From the IMG/VR virus record IMGVR_UViG_3300036859_000299, positions 1 through 45,355 of that record: a stretch of 45,355 nt of DNA, one strand, 5' to 3'. This document shows positions 13,574 through 20,544 of the stretch, in pieces (the first letter of the stretch is position 1; each line of letters starts with the position of its first letter). The DNA comes from a virus. A program made the translations under genes and the position numbers. Below the pieces are notes generated by a model. It was not told where the DNA came from and searched no databases. It saw only the letters and a program-made list of their open reading frames with translations.

Positions 13574-14036
13574 TGTCAGGGTCCGGCGTCGCCGTCGTCA
13601 AATCCTTAACCGGATTGAAAATTGTTATGTCTATGCCTTCGTTCCTGTGTTCTGCATCGCGCATCTTCGTGAACAGCGCGTCCATCGCCAAGCGTGATTC
13701 GCCGATTGCATTATCCGAGGCTCGCGTGCGTCCGACCAAAATGCAGCCTTCGGTATTTTCTGCCGTGTTGCCAGAATGAATCCGCACGCCCTGAAATCCT
13801 GGCACATTGACAAGCAGCGGAAGAATGCGCTGGAAACGATTTGAGAATGTCAGTACGATTTTGTACGTCCCTTGTGGTATGGCCGATTCCGCTGGAATCT
13901 TCCAAACTTCTACGGGTACTCCGGGCCGTTCGCGAATCGCATCCTCTAGCGTCCAGCATTCCCGATTGCCGTTTACGCTCAGCGTTCCGAAGGTCGTCTT
14001 GCCGATGGTTTCTTCGCGTCTCAATTCAAGGTGCAT
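13563..14036 (-). CDS. DUF5675 family protein, possible lysis enzyme
   Basis: A 157-residue protein matching the DUF5675 pattern: REETIGKTTFGTLSVNG, CWTLEDAIRERPG, KIPAESAIPQGTYKIVLTFS, RILPLLVNVPGFQGVRIHSG and NTAENTEGCILVGRT. The conserved RIHSGN and TEGCILVG boxes recall L,D-transpeptidase-like active-site architecture, with a His and a Cys close together. It sits in the lysis-like cluster, so a role on peptidoglycan is plausible, though the family is not characterised to my knowledge. No other endolysin candidate is visible in the window. Confidence 0.8.
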   Translation of the reverse strand: MHLELRREETIGKTTFGTLSVNGNRECWTLEDAIRERPGVPVEVWKIPAESAIPQGTYKIVLTFSNRFQRILPLLVNVPGFQGVRIHSGNTAENTEGCILVGRTRASDNAIGESRLAMDALFTKMRDAEHRNEGIDITIFNPVKDLTTATPDPDITG

Positions 14037-14047
14037 CGTCGTACCTC

Positions 14048-14281
14048 TTAGCCGAGCGGACTTATGTTCCCGGCCTTACGATTTGCCATGCGCCACTCCT
14101 TAAGGTCTTCGACATCTTTCTCAATCATCGAGATCCGTCCGCCCAAGCGTTCAGCGACAAGCGATATTTCCGCGCTGAGTCTCGTTTGCGTTGTCGAGTG
14201 GCGCGAGAGCACAATGCCCAGCGTCATCCCAAGACCAAACGAGACGGCCACAAAAATCGTTAGCGCAAGCGCACTCAGCAT
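14048..14281 (-). CDS. small membrane protein with coiled-coil tail
   Basis: A 77-residue protein with one N-terminal transmembrane segment (LALTIFVAVSFGLGMTLGIV, ~5-25) and a coiled-coil segment (~33-65, ERLGGRISMIEKDVEDLKEW). The form is common for phage lysis-module membrane proteins. It lies between DUF5675 and a multi-pass membrane gene on the same strand. Confidence 0.65.
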   Translation of the reverse strand: MLSALALTIFVAVSFGLGMTLGIVLSRHSTTQTRLSAEISLVAERLGGRISMIEKDVEDLKEWRMANRKAGNISPLG

Positions 14282-14301
14282 CGGCTGGGCATCCCCGGTA
14301 G

Positions 14302-14637
14302 TTAATCCTTAATCGGCGTGAACTTCAGTTTCAGCCACGGCCATTTTGTCTGCGCGGCGTCAAAGGCAACGTCAAAGCACAGCCCGAACATGCACGCCAC
14401 TGGAATGAGTCGCGGAAGTTGCGGGATATGATGCCCCGCTATTTCCCACGGCCCCGCCATCGCCAGAGAAAATATCCCCGCGCCAAGAATCCAGCGAATC
14501 AGGAACGCGATCCAGCTTCGTACGAAGTACTGCTTGATGGAGCTGACATGGTTCGGCAGCGGAGAATCCGCCGCCATCTTCGCGCGCATCAGAATGTACG
14601 CCCCCTGCCCGACAATGAATGCCAGCCAAAGTGTCAT
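14302..14637 (-). CDS. multi-pass membrane protein, holin candidate
   Basis: A 111-residue protein with three hydrophobic segments (about 3-17, 42-62, 77-93) and a basic C-terminus, consistent with a class I type holin layout. The start at 14637 has AAAGGA upstream; the frame is open a further 11 residues to a weaker start. Its neighbours (DUF5675, small TM genes) make a lysis role reasonable; this remains inference. Confidence 0.65.
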   Translation of the reverse strand: MTLWLAFIVGQGAYILMRAKMAADSPLPNHVSSIKQYFVRSWIAFLIRWILGAGIFSLAMAGPWEIAGHHIPQLPRLIPVACMFGLCFDVAFDAAQTKWPWLKLKFTPIKD

Positions 14638-14650
14638 TTCGCTTTCCTTT

Positions 14651-14673
14651 CGTTTGCGGCGAGTCTGCAAACG
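14651..14673. promoter_or_regulatory. 7-bp inverted repeat between divergent genes
   Basis: CGTTTGC, nine bases, GCAAACG. It lies in the 63-base gap between the minus gene starting at 14637 and the plus gene starting at 14701. It could be an operator acting on both, or an RNA hairpin in the plus leader. No clear -35/-10 pair is visible beside it. Confidence 0.5.
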
Positions 14674-14700
14674 TGGTATCCATGCTCCCAGCGAGGGCTT

Positions 14701-14919
14701 ATGGACGATCGGCTTTTGCTGGTCATGCTGTTCTTGGGTCTCGGATACTTTTTGTCATATGCGCTCAACCTAATTAAGGAATGCTTCGACCGCATCGAAA
14801 CTATCCTGAAGCGCATCGAAAAAGGACAGACCTCGGAGTTCGAGCGGGATGAACTGAACCGCCGTTTGGAACACCTCGAAACCATACTTGAGGACATACG
14901 CATAAATCTCCCAACTTAG
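14701..14919 (+). CDS. membrane-anchored coiled-coil protein on the opposite strand
   Basis: A 72-residue protein: a transmembrane segment (LLLVMLFLGLGYFLSYAL, ~5-22), then a heptad-like helix FDRIETILKRIEKGQ and FERDELNRRLEHLETIL. The composition is clearly protein-like, unlike the minus-strand frame across it, which is Ser/Arg noise. It is a lone plus-strand gene inside the leftward block and ends six bases from the stop of the next minus gene. GAGG provides a weak ribosome site. Confidence 0.75.
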   Translation: MDDRLLLVMLFLGLGYFLSYALNLIKECFDRIETILKRIEKGQTSEFERDELNRRLEHLETILEDIRINLPT

Positions 14920-14925
14920 TCTGGC

Positions 14926-17055
14926 CTATTTCTGCTTCTCCAGAGCCTTTACGTCTCTCTTTGTTGTCTCGCTCAAAAATTCAGCCATTGTCTTGCTGCC
15001 AAGTCCGTAGCCAGCGATGCGCCGCGCTATGGGATAGGTCAAGGGCGAAAGCCTTCGAGTCGTTAAAGCTGTTGTCAGTGCAGCAAGGTCAAAGTAGGGG
15101 TGCCAGCCTTTTATTCCAGCCAACCGCTCACTCAACTCTGCCACTTCCTCCGCTTTCAATTTCTTGACATCGGATGCCGTTAATTTCGGAACATTCGTTT
15201 TCTCCGGCGGTTCAGGGAGTGGTTTTCCGGCCGTCATTTGCGGAAGTGGTTTGTCCTTGCGGACGGGAAGTTTTGGCTTCGCTGGCGTGTTGCCCATTTC
15301 CTTCAGGGCTTCGCTGGCCGTTCTGATTCGTGCTGCGATCTCCGGCTGTGTTCCAAGAGTCTTATATTCCTCCAGCATGGCCGCGGCGAGCTTTGCACCT
15401 TTCCCCACAAGCGGCGCTGCCGCAAGATGGCCGGAAAACTTGAATCCATGAAGCTGATTTTCAACCGCAAGCATGTTGGCGATCGGAGAGCCGCCGCCCG
15501 CGATACTTCCCCTGTCCGCGAATGTGGACTCCATCCTGTGCCAGTCGTTTTGCAGAGTTTTCCACTGGTCTCCGAATTTGTTGGCATCCGCGACACGCTG
15601 GAGTTCTTTTCCAAGTCCTTCGCGCACCGTTTTCAGCGCATGGTATATGTCGCCGGGAAGATTGCCAGCGCCGAGTTTTCCGCCGAGTTCTTTGTAGAAA
15701 CCGTGTGCATCGCGGAAACTAATCTCGTTCGGTGCGCCCTGAAGAATCTCCGCCACTTCTGGATTGAGCGCAAGGCTGCTTCCGCGCGATGCTTGGAAGT
15801 CAGCGAGCGGAACAGCACGACCACCGGCCCTGCCAAGTTGTCCTGCGCCCTTAAATACCGACGCTTCCTCCAGCATTGCGTCGCGCGTGCCCCTCAGAAT
15901 TTCGCGGAACAATTTGATATTTTCCGGCGAGCCTTCTATCTTCGCCTCGCCTTGCTTGACGATGTTCTTGACCGCGGTTTCATGCAGCGGAACATCTCCG
16001 AACTGTTGCTTGATCGCATCGTATTGTGGATTCAGTCGGGCCTTCTCGTTGGCGTATGCGGTTTTTGCTGCTTCCGCCGCCGCTACGCCGTCTGATTCGA
16101 TGCTGGTTCGCAGCACGTTCTTTTGCGCGATGTGCGCAGCCCTGGCGGTTACTGCGTCGTCGTAGGCTTTCACTGCTTCCTGCCAACGGGCTTCGTTTTC
16201 GGCGGCGACGGCTGCGCGTTTGGCAACCGATGTTTTGAGTTCTACCGCGTTCTGTAAGGCCGTATCAAATGTCGCCTCTTTGGTCTTGGAGACTGATTCG
16301 TTGTACTTTTCAAGTGCCGTCGCAGCCTCCGCATTGCGCGCCTTTACCGCCGCCTCAGTGAAGCCCTCTCCCACGCCGGCGGCGCTGCGCACTCCCCGAC
16401 CTGTCATTTCCACGACTTTTGGTGCAACCGCGCCGATAGCTTTTGCGCCGACGATTCCAGTTTCGACTTGCCCAACTCCGCGCGCAATGGCCCCGCCTAC
16501 ATCACCAGTGCCAGCCTGCTCCGCCAGAGCCGCCGTGGGAGGCCCTATCCCTGGAATCGTCGCCAGCGCGTGCCCTGCCGCCTCTGAATAGCGTCCAGCC
16601 CTGCCTAGAGCGACTGCCTGCTTTCCCTGCGCGATGGAAGGCTCTAGTACCAACTTCTCCGTCAGGGCACGCATTGGATCAGTGCCCTGTTTTAGCCCTT
16701 CCCAAATCGCGCTTCCAGCCGCAGGAACCATGCCGGCCACATCCGCCGCGCCGAGGCGAAGATTCTCCTCAATGTTTTGCGGCCCGAATCCCGCGCCCTT
16801 TACGGCCTTGCCGAATCCAGTTGTGGCCTGTGCCGCTTCTCGTTCGCGTGTGAATTTCGGCGCATTCGAGGCAATCATTTGCGCTTTGGACTTTGTGGCC
16901 AGCGCCGCCATACGCTCTTTGAATCCTGGGGGTTCCTGCTGCGCTTCCATTTCCGCGACAATCTGGTTGCGCTGCTCTGGCGGCATGGACTTCGGAAACT
17001 TCAACGTTCCCAGCGTCGGATGCTGTACTACGTCGAGTTGTTCTTGTTGCGGCAT
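14926..17055 (-). CDS. large internal virion/ejection-type protein
   Basis: A 709-residue protein. The N-terminus (~1-60) is charged; ~85-235 is Ala/Gly-rich with amphipathic helices (GPQNIEENLRLGAADVAGMV, and GIGPPTAALAEQAGTG); ~240-360 is a long coiled coil; then globular regions and a hydrophobic patch near the C-terminus (PYFDLAALTTALTTRRLSPL). It is the last virion gene of the late block, next to another coiled-coil protein. In short-tailed phages such genes encode internal proteins ejected with DNA. No lysozyme or transglycosylase motif is seen. Confidence 0.6.
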   Translation of the reverse strand: MPQQEQLDVVQHPTLGTLKFPKSMPPEQRNQIVAEMEAQQEPPGFKERMAALATKSKAQMIASNAPKFTREREAAQATTGFGKAVKGAGFGPQNIEENLRLGAADVAGMVPAAGSAIWEGLKQGTDPMRALTEKLVLEPSIAQGKQAVALGRAGRYSEAAGHALATIPGIGPPTAALAEQAGTGDVGGAIARGVGQVETGIVGAKAIGAVAPKVVEMTGRGVRSAAGVGEGFTEAAVKARNAEAATALEKYNESVSKTKEATFDTALQNAVELKTSVAKRAAVAAENEARWQEAVKAYDDAVTARAAHIAQKNVLRTSIESDGVAAAEAAKTAYANEKARLNPQYDAIKQQFGDVPLHETAVKNIVKQGEAKIEGSPENIKLFREILRGTRDAMLEEASVFKGAGQLGRAGGRAVPLADFQASRGSSLALNPEVAEILQGAPNEISFRDAHGFYKELGGKLGAGNLPGDIYHALKTVREGLGKELQRVADANKFGDQWKTLQNDWHRMESTFADRGSIAGGGSPIANMLAVENQLHGFKFSGHLAAAPLVGKGAKLAAAMLEEYKTLGTQPEIAARIRTASEALKEMGNTPAKPKLPVRKDKPLPQMTAGKPLPEPPEKTNVPKLTASDVKKLKAEEVAELSERLAGIKGWHPYFDLAALTTALTTRRLSPLTYPIARRIAGYGLGSKTMAEFLSETTKRDVKALEKQK

Positions 17056-18351
17056 TTACTCGTAGCGTCCTGTTTTGGCGTTCCACTTTTTGCCAGTTCC
17101 GCCGGTTTGTTTTGCCCCGCGCCCTGATTGCTGTTCGCGCTGAATTTCAGGAAGGCGCGAGTATGTCTCCAAAAACTTGTCCATCTCGCCCAAGGAAGCC
17201 TTCAGGTTGCCAGCGGATGCCTTACCTTGATTGATTAAGCCCTCAAATTTCTTGATGAGCTGAACGCCTCCGCGAGCACCAACGTGCGGAACCATCATGC
17301 CCGTTTGGAGCAGCCCAAGGGACGTTCTGAGTTGCGCGAAGTCAGGGTCATCAGCACCGACCTTGCCAGTCATGAACTCATTGAATCGCCCGGAGATAGC
17401 TCCCAACTTTCCCTGTCTGTCGAGGGCGTTAATCTGTTCAATCACATCAGGGATGTGCTCACGGAGACCGGCTGCGAATGATGCCCGGTCGCGTGCTGCG
17501 GTTGTCGGGCGATTCATCCTTTCAATCGAGAGTTCCAAACTGCGCTCGCGCAAGGCAATGTTGGCCTGTGCCGCTTGGATACGCGCGTTAATCTCACGTT
17601 CTTTCTGTTGATACAGTGGCGATTCAGGGTCAACCTTGCCCTGCGCTACTTCAGCTTGCGCCTTCGCTAATTCAGTTTTCGCAGCGTCGAGTTTTTTTCT
17701 GGCCGACAGTTTGTTGGCTTCTATTTTTTCCTTACTGGCAATCGTTGCAGCGGTTGTTTCTTTTTTGGTTGTCGCGGCGATCTGCATTCCCTTCAGCCAG
17801 AACCCTTTCGCGATATACGCTCCCAAATCCCTAGGCGCAATCTTCAGGGCTTCACCGTTCGGCCCCTGCACTTCAATCGAAGGAATCAGGGCTTGCTCCT
17901 GCGCGGCGCGCAAATCTTCCAACGCCTTTGCGGATGCTTCCTGAGACGCAACTTGTCTCTCACGGAGTCCAATTTGCCTTTGCAGATCGGCGCGCTCAAA
18001 CGGAGCGACAAGCGCCGCCCCTGCCCCGCGAATATTCGCTCCCGGTCCCGTACCGGATGCCTTCATGCCCTCGCCCAGCGAATAGATGAACGTGGAAAGC
18101 ATGGTGCGAAACATATCGCCACGAGTCTGCTTTGGCGGCGATGGGCCGGCCATACTTCGCGTGCCGATCAAAGACTGTAGCGGATCGTATGCGGATTGCG
18201 GAATGGTTGCGGGAATGTCTGGCGCGGGCATTTCTGGAGCCATGGCTTGTTGCCGTGGCGCGTGTGGGCCAGCGCCGCCCATCAGCAGGCTAACAAGCGG
18301 GTCAACAGTTCCTCTGCGGTCGGAATACAGCGCGTCATCTTCCCCGAACAT
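17056..18351 (-). CDS. coiled-coil virion protein, function unknown
   Basis: A 431-residue protein. The N-terminal ~80 residues are Pro/Ala-rich and disordered; ~80-125 has Gly-rich helices; ~125-310 is largely coiled coil (KEKIEANKLSARKKLDAAKT and REINARIQAAQANIALRERS); ~310-410 is a helical domain; the last 25 are Gly/Lys-rich. It directly abuts the 709-residue gene, so the pair are probable internal virion partners. Confidence 0.6.
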   Translation of the reverse strand: MFGEDDALYSDRRGTVDPLVSLLMGGAGPHAPRQQAMAPEMPAPDIPATIPQSAYDPLQSLIGTRSMAGPSPPKQTRGDMFRTMLSTFIYSLGEGMKASGTGPGANIRGAGAALVAPFERADLQRQIGLRERQVASQEASAKALEDLRAAQEQALIPSIEVQGPNGEALKIAPRDLGAYIAKGFWLKGMQIAATTKKETTAATIASKEKIEANKLSARKKLDAAKTELAKAQAEVAQGKVDPESPLYQQKEREINARIQAAQANIALRERSLELSIERMNRPTTAARDRASFAAGLREHIPDVIEQINALDRQGKLGAISGRFNEFMTGKVGADDPDFAQLRTSLGLLQTGMMVPHVGARGGVQLIKKFEGLINQGKASAGNLKASLGEMDKFLETYSRLPEIQREQQSGRGAKQTGGTGKKWNAKTGRYE

Positions 18352-18592
18352 CTTTCCCTCCGAATTGTTCTCCTATCTCCGACAGAACCTCTCCGATCGC
18401 TTCTGAAATAGTCATGGTCTCATCGTCCCGCATTCTGTGACCAATTTCGATAAGTTCATCTCTAGTTAAAAAATCGTTACCGATAGCTACCAGTAGGGAT
18501 GCTTGTTCCCCAGAAAGGGCGTAACGAAAACGCTCGCTGCGAACGAGATTTAACGCCATGCGTCTTTGTGTTGGATTAATTTCCATTTCCAT
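18335..18592 (-). CDS. small acidic helical protein
   Basis: An 85-residue protein (MEMEINPTQRRMALNLVRSE...). The 5' end overlaps the previous gene by 17 bases, where GGAAATGGAAAT is read as Gly-Asn repeats in one frame and Met-Glu in the other. Its 3' end overlaps the next gene. The helical, acidic layout (EAIGEVLSEIGEQFG) suits a virion adaptor or chaperone. Not recognised. Confidence 0.6.
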   Translation of the reverse strand: MEMEINPTQRRMALNLVRSERFRYALSGEQASLLVAIGNDFLTRDELIEIGHRMRDDETMTISEAIGEVLSEIGEQFGGKDVRGR

Positions 18593-19514
18593 TACCTACT
18601 GGCAAGCGGTCGAAAACAAACTTCGTTATGGCGCGTAGTCTCGCGTGGTTGTGAATCACCTGTGCCCAGTTAGGCCCAAACAGCCGATAGAAATAGGCGA
18701 ACGCGCGCACAAACGGATTGTGCGACGCAATGAGCCACGCCCTGATTTCCACGGCACGCGGCGACCACCAGCCACCGTATAACTCAGCAGCGACAAAGCA
18801 CGGCGCTGGCGCTTGTCGCCGATTGAAGATACCTCCAGGGACGAGAGTACCGCCGAGAACGCTTCCTGCCGCTCCGATTAGAGAACCCCAAATTCCTGTG
18901 CTCGCTTGATCTGCGGCGTTGGCCGCGCTAACTCTCGAACCAAGAGCACTGGAGGCCCCTTGGACGAAGGTAGCCGGATTGTATTGGCTGCCTACTCCGA
19001 GCGCGAGATTGCCAGCCGCGAAACGGTTTTGCAGTTTCGTCATGGCGTCCTGAATCGTCACGTCGCGCAGAAGTCCAGCTTTCAGCCCTTCCCTTCCGAC
19101 AAGAAGTTGAGATAGCCTTCTCAGGTAGTCTCCGCTGATTGGCAATGCTCCGCCGCCCGCGCCACGCCTCTGTAGCTCCGTGACGAGCTGCTGACGCGCG
19201 TCCTCGAATTGCGCGGGTACAGATTCAATGGCCTGCGACCTTAAAGCCGCAAGACTCGCAGGATCCAGTCCCATTCCTTCAGCACTCAGGAATGGTTCAT
19301 TAGAACGATTGATAAGCGCGAGTTGCTGACGCTGCAAAGCGAGCTGTTCGGAGGCACGCTGGTTCTCCATCTGCCGCTGTTGTTCTGCGGAAGCGGCAGC
19401 GGCCCTCGATTCTCCGCCCTTGGCCTGTTCGACCGGGCCATCGTAATCAAACGATTGTCTCTCCAAGATCGCGCCAGTCTCTATGTCGCTGACGATTCGG
19501 TTATAGAATCGCAC
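18576..19514 (-). CDS. virion protein with C-terminal CFIATAAYG-like domain
   Basis: A 312-residue protein. It starts RFYNRIVSDIETGAILERQS followed by FDYDGPVEQAKGG, a start I have seen in phage virion proteins. A coiled-coil region (~40-75) and a helical, Gly-rich region follow. From about residue 233, CFVAAELYGGWWSPRAVEI, RAFAYFYRLFGPNW and LRAITKFVFDRL match a short C-terminal domain whose typical form begins CFIATAAYG. That domain is of unknown function and usually found in secreted or surface proteins. The 34-base overlap with the upstream gene is retained because the N-terminal block is conserved. Confidence 0.7.
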   Translation of the reverse strand: MRFYNRIVSDIETGAILERQSFDYDGPVEQAKGGESRAAAASAEQQRQMENQRASEQLALQRQQLALINRSNEPFLSAEGMGLDPASLAALRSQAIESVPAQFEDARQQLVTELQRRGAGGGALPISGDYLRRLSQLLVGREGLKAGLLRDVTIQDAMTKLQNRFAAGNLALGVGSQYNPATFVQGASSALGSRVSAANAADQASTGIWGSLIGAAGSVLGGTLVPGGIFNRRQAPAPCFVAAELYGGWWSPRAVEIRAWLIASHNPFVRAFAYFYRLFGPNWAQVIHNHARLRAITKFVFDRLPVGNGNGN

Positions 19515-19903
19515 TCTTCCCCCTTCAGCTTCAGCCGATACACTGGAGCTTCAATCTTCTGGAATCCAAGCCGCTCCGCATCCTTCAAAAGACTATCTTC
19601 GCTGGCGATAAAATATACCTCGCGTACCCCGCGCTTCTCGATTGCGGGAAGGATGGCACTCAGCAAGTCATGCAACGCGCGCCGCTTTTCCGCATCCGTC
19701 GCGTCCGGCCGCGGTGCAAATGATTCAAGAATCGCCGCAAGCTGTACCGGAAGGTAGGCAACGGGAGACCCATTTTCCGCGCAGAATATCTCCATAAGCG
19801 GATAGGAGAACACGTCCATGTCAAGGTCGTTCGCCGCCTTGTTGCAGACGCTCCATGTCACAATCTTGCTTGCGTCCTGCACGGTCGCCGTTCTCACAAT
19901 CAT
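19481..19903 (-). CDS. GNAT-like acetyltransferase-fold protein
   Basis: A 140-residue protein. The start MIVRTATVQDASKIVTWSVC and the end LLKDAERLGFQKIEAPVYRL follow the first and last strands of the GNAT fold. The central acetyl-CoA loop (Q/RxxGxG/A) is not clear, so the enzyme may be degenerate and structural. Such short GNAT-like genes are common in the tail region of short-tailed phages. It overlaps the gene upstream by 4 nt. Confidence 0.6.
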   Translation of the reverse strand: MIVRTATVQDASKIVTWSVCNKAANDLDMDVFSYPLMEIFCAENGSPVAYLPVQLAAILESFAPRPDATDAEKRRALHDLLSAILPAIEKRGVREVYFIASEDSLLKDAERLGFQKIEAPVYRLKLKGEECDSITESSAT

Positions 19904-20544
19904 TGAATCTCTCCGATCTCGTACTTCCTGTTTCCGCCGCCGCCGGATCCGCGCTCACCCTGGTCAATGTCGTTCACTGTGGCTGGCTGGGCCTGGGGAG
20001 GAGCATTGACCGCATTCATCGGCACGCGCGCCCCTTCCTTGCCAGAGAAATTGACTGCTGACACCCAGTAGTACGGCGTGCCTGCGGTAGTTTCCTGCCA
20101 GCGCAGTTGCGAGAACCGCGTCACGTTTTGCGGCTGCGCAATCCAATCCACGCGCGACGCCACATTAGGATTGTTGATGGTCGAGCGGTAGATGTTGTAT
20201 CCCGCAACCTTCCCGCCCAGCGCGTACCACTTGAACTCCCAGCCGTTCGTAATGGCGGTTGCGACCTGGGACGTTCTTATCGGCCCAGGCGTGTTTCCTT
20301 TGAATCTGCGATTGCCAAAGCGACCGCCGGACTGCGCGATCCTCACCGCGGTAGAATATGGAAGCGCCTGCGTGGTTCTGTCTGGATTCCCGAACATCAT
20401 AGCGAGTGCGCCGCCAGTTTCCGGTTGCTGCCCAAACAGCAGCCCTAGAACGCTGACAGGCTTCGACTCTCCAGAAATGGGAGCCTTTTCGGTTTCGCGT
20501 TTGGCCCTTTCTTCTGGGCTGTAGATATAGCGCAGCGCACCCAT
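19900..20544 (-). CDS. virion protein with fibronectin-III-like domain
   Basis: A 214-residue protein. Residues ~85-180 (WEFKWYALGGKVAGYNIYRS, then WQETTAGTPYYWVSAVNFSG) have the FN3 layout of a Tyr-rich strand and the YYWVSAVN strand. The N-terminal part is disordered and Pro/Gly-rich; the C-terminus is Gly-rich. FN3 domains on phage virions often bind host carbohydrates. It follows the nozzle-like gene. Confidence 0.65.
   Translation of the reverse strand: MGALRYIYSPEERAKRETEKAPISGESKPVSVLGLLFGQQPETGGALAMMFGNPDRTTQALPYSTAVRIAQSGGRFGNRRFKGNTPGPIRTSQVATAITNGWEFKWYALGGKVAGYNIYRSTINNPNVASRVDWIAQPQNVTRFSQLRWQETTAGTPYYWVSAVNFSGKEGARVPMNAVNAPPQAQPATVNDIDQGERGSGGGGNRKYEIGEIQ

Noticed and set aside
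15238-16095. 285-codon plus-strand open frame
   Set aside because: Lies across the 709-residue virion gene and has Cys/Arg/Leu noise composition.
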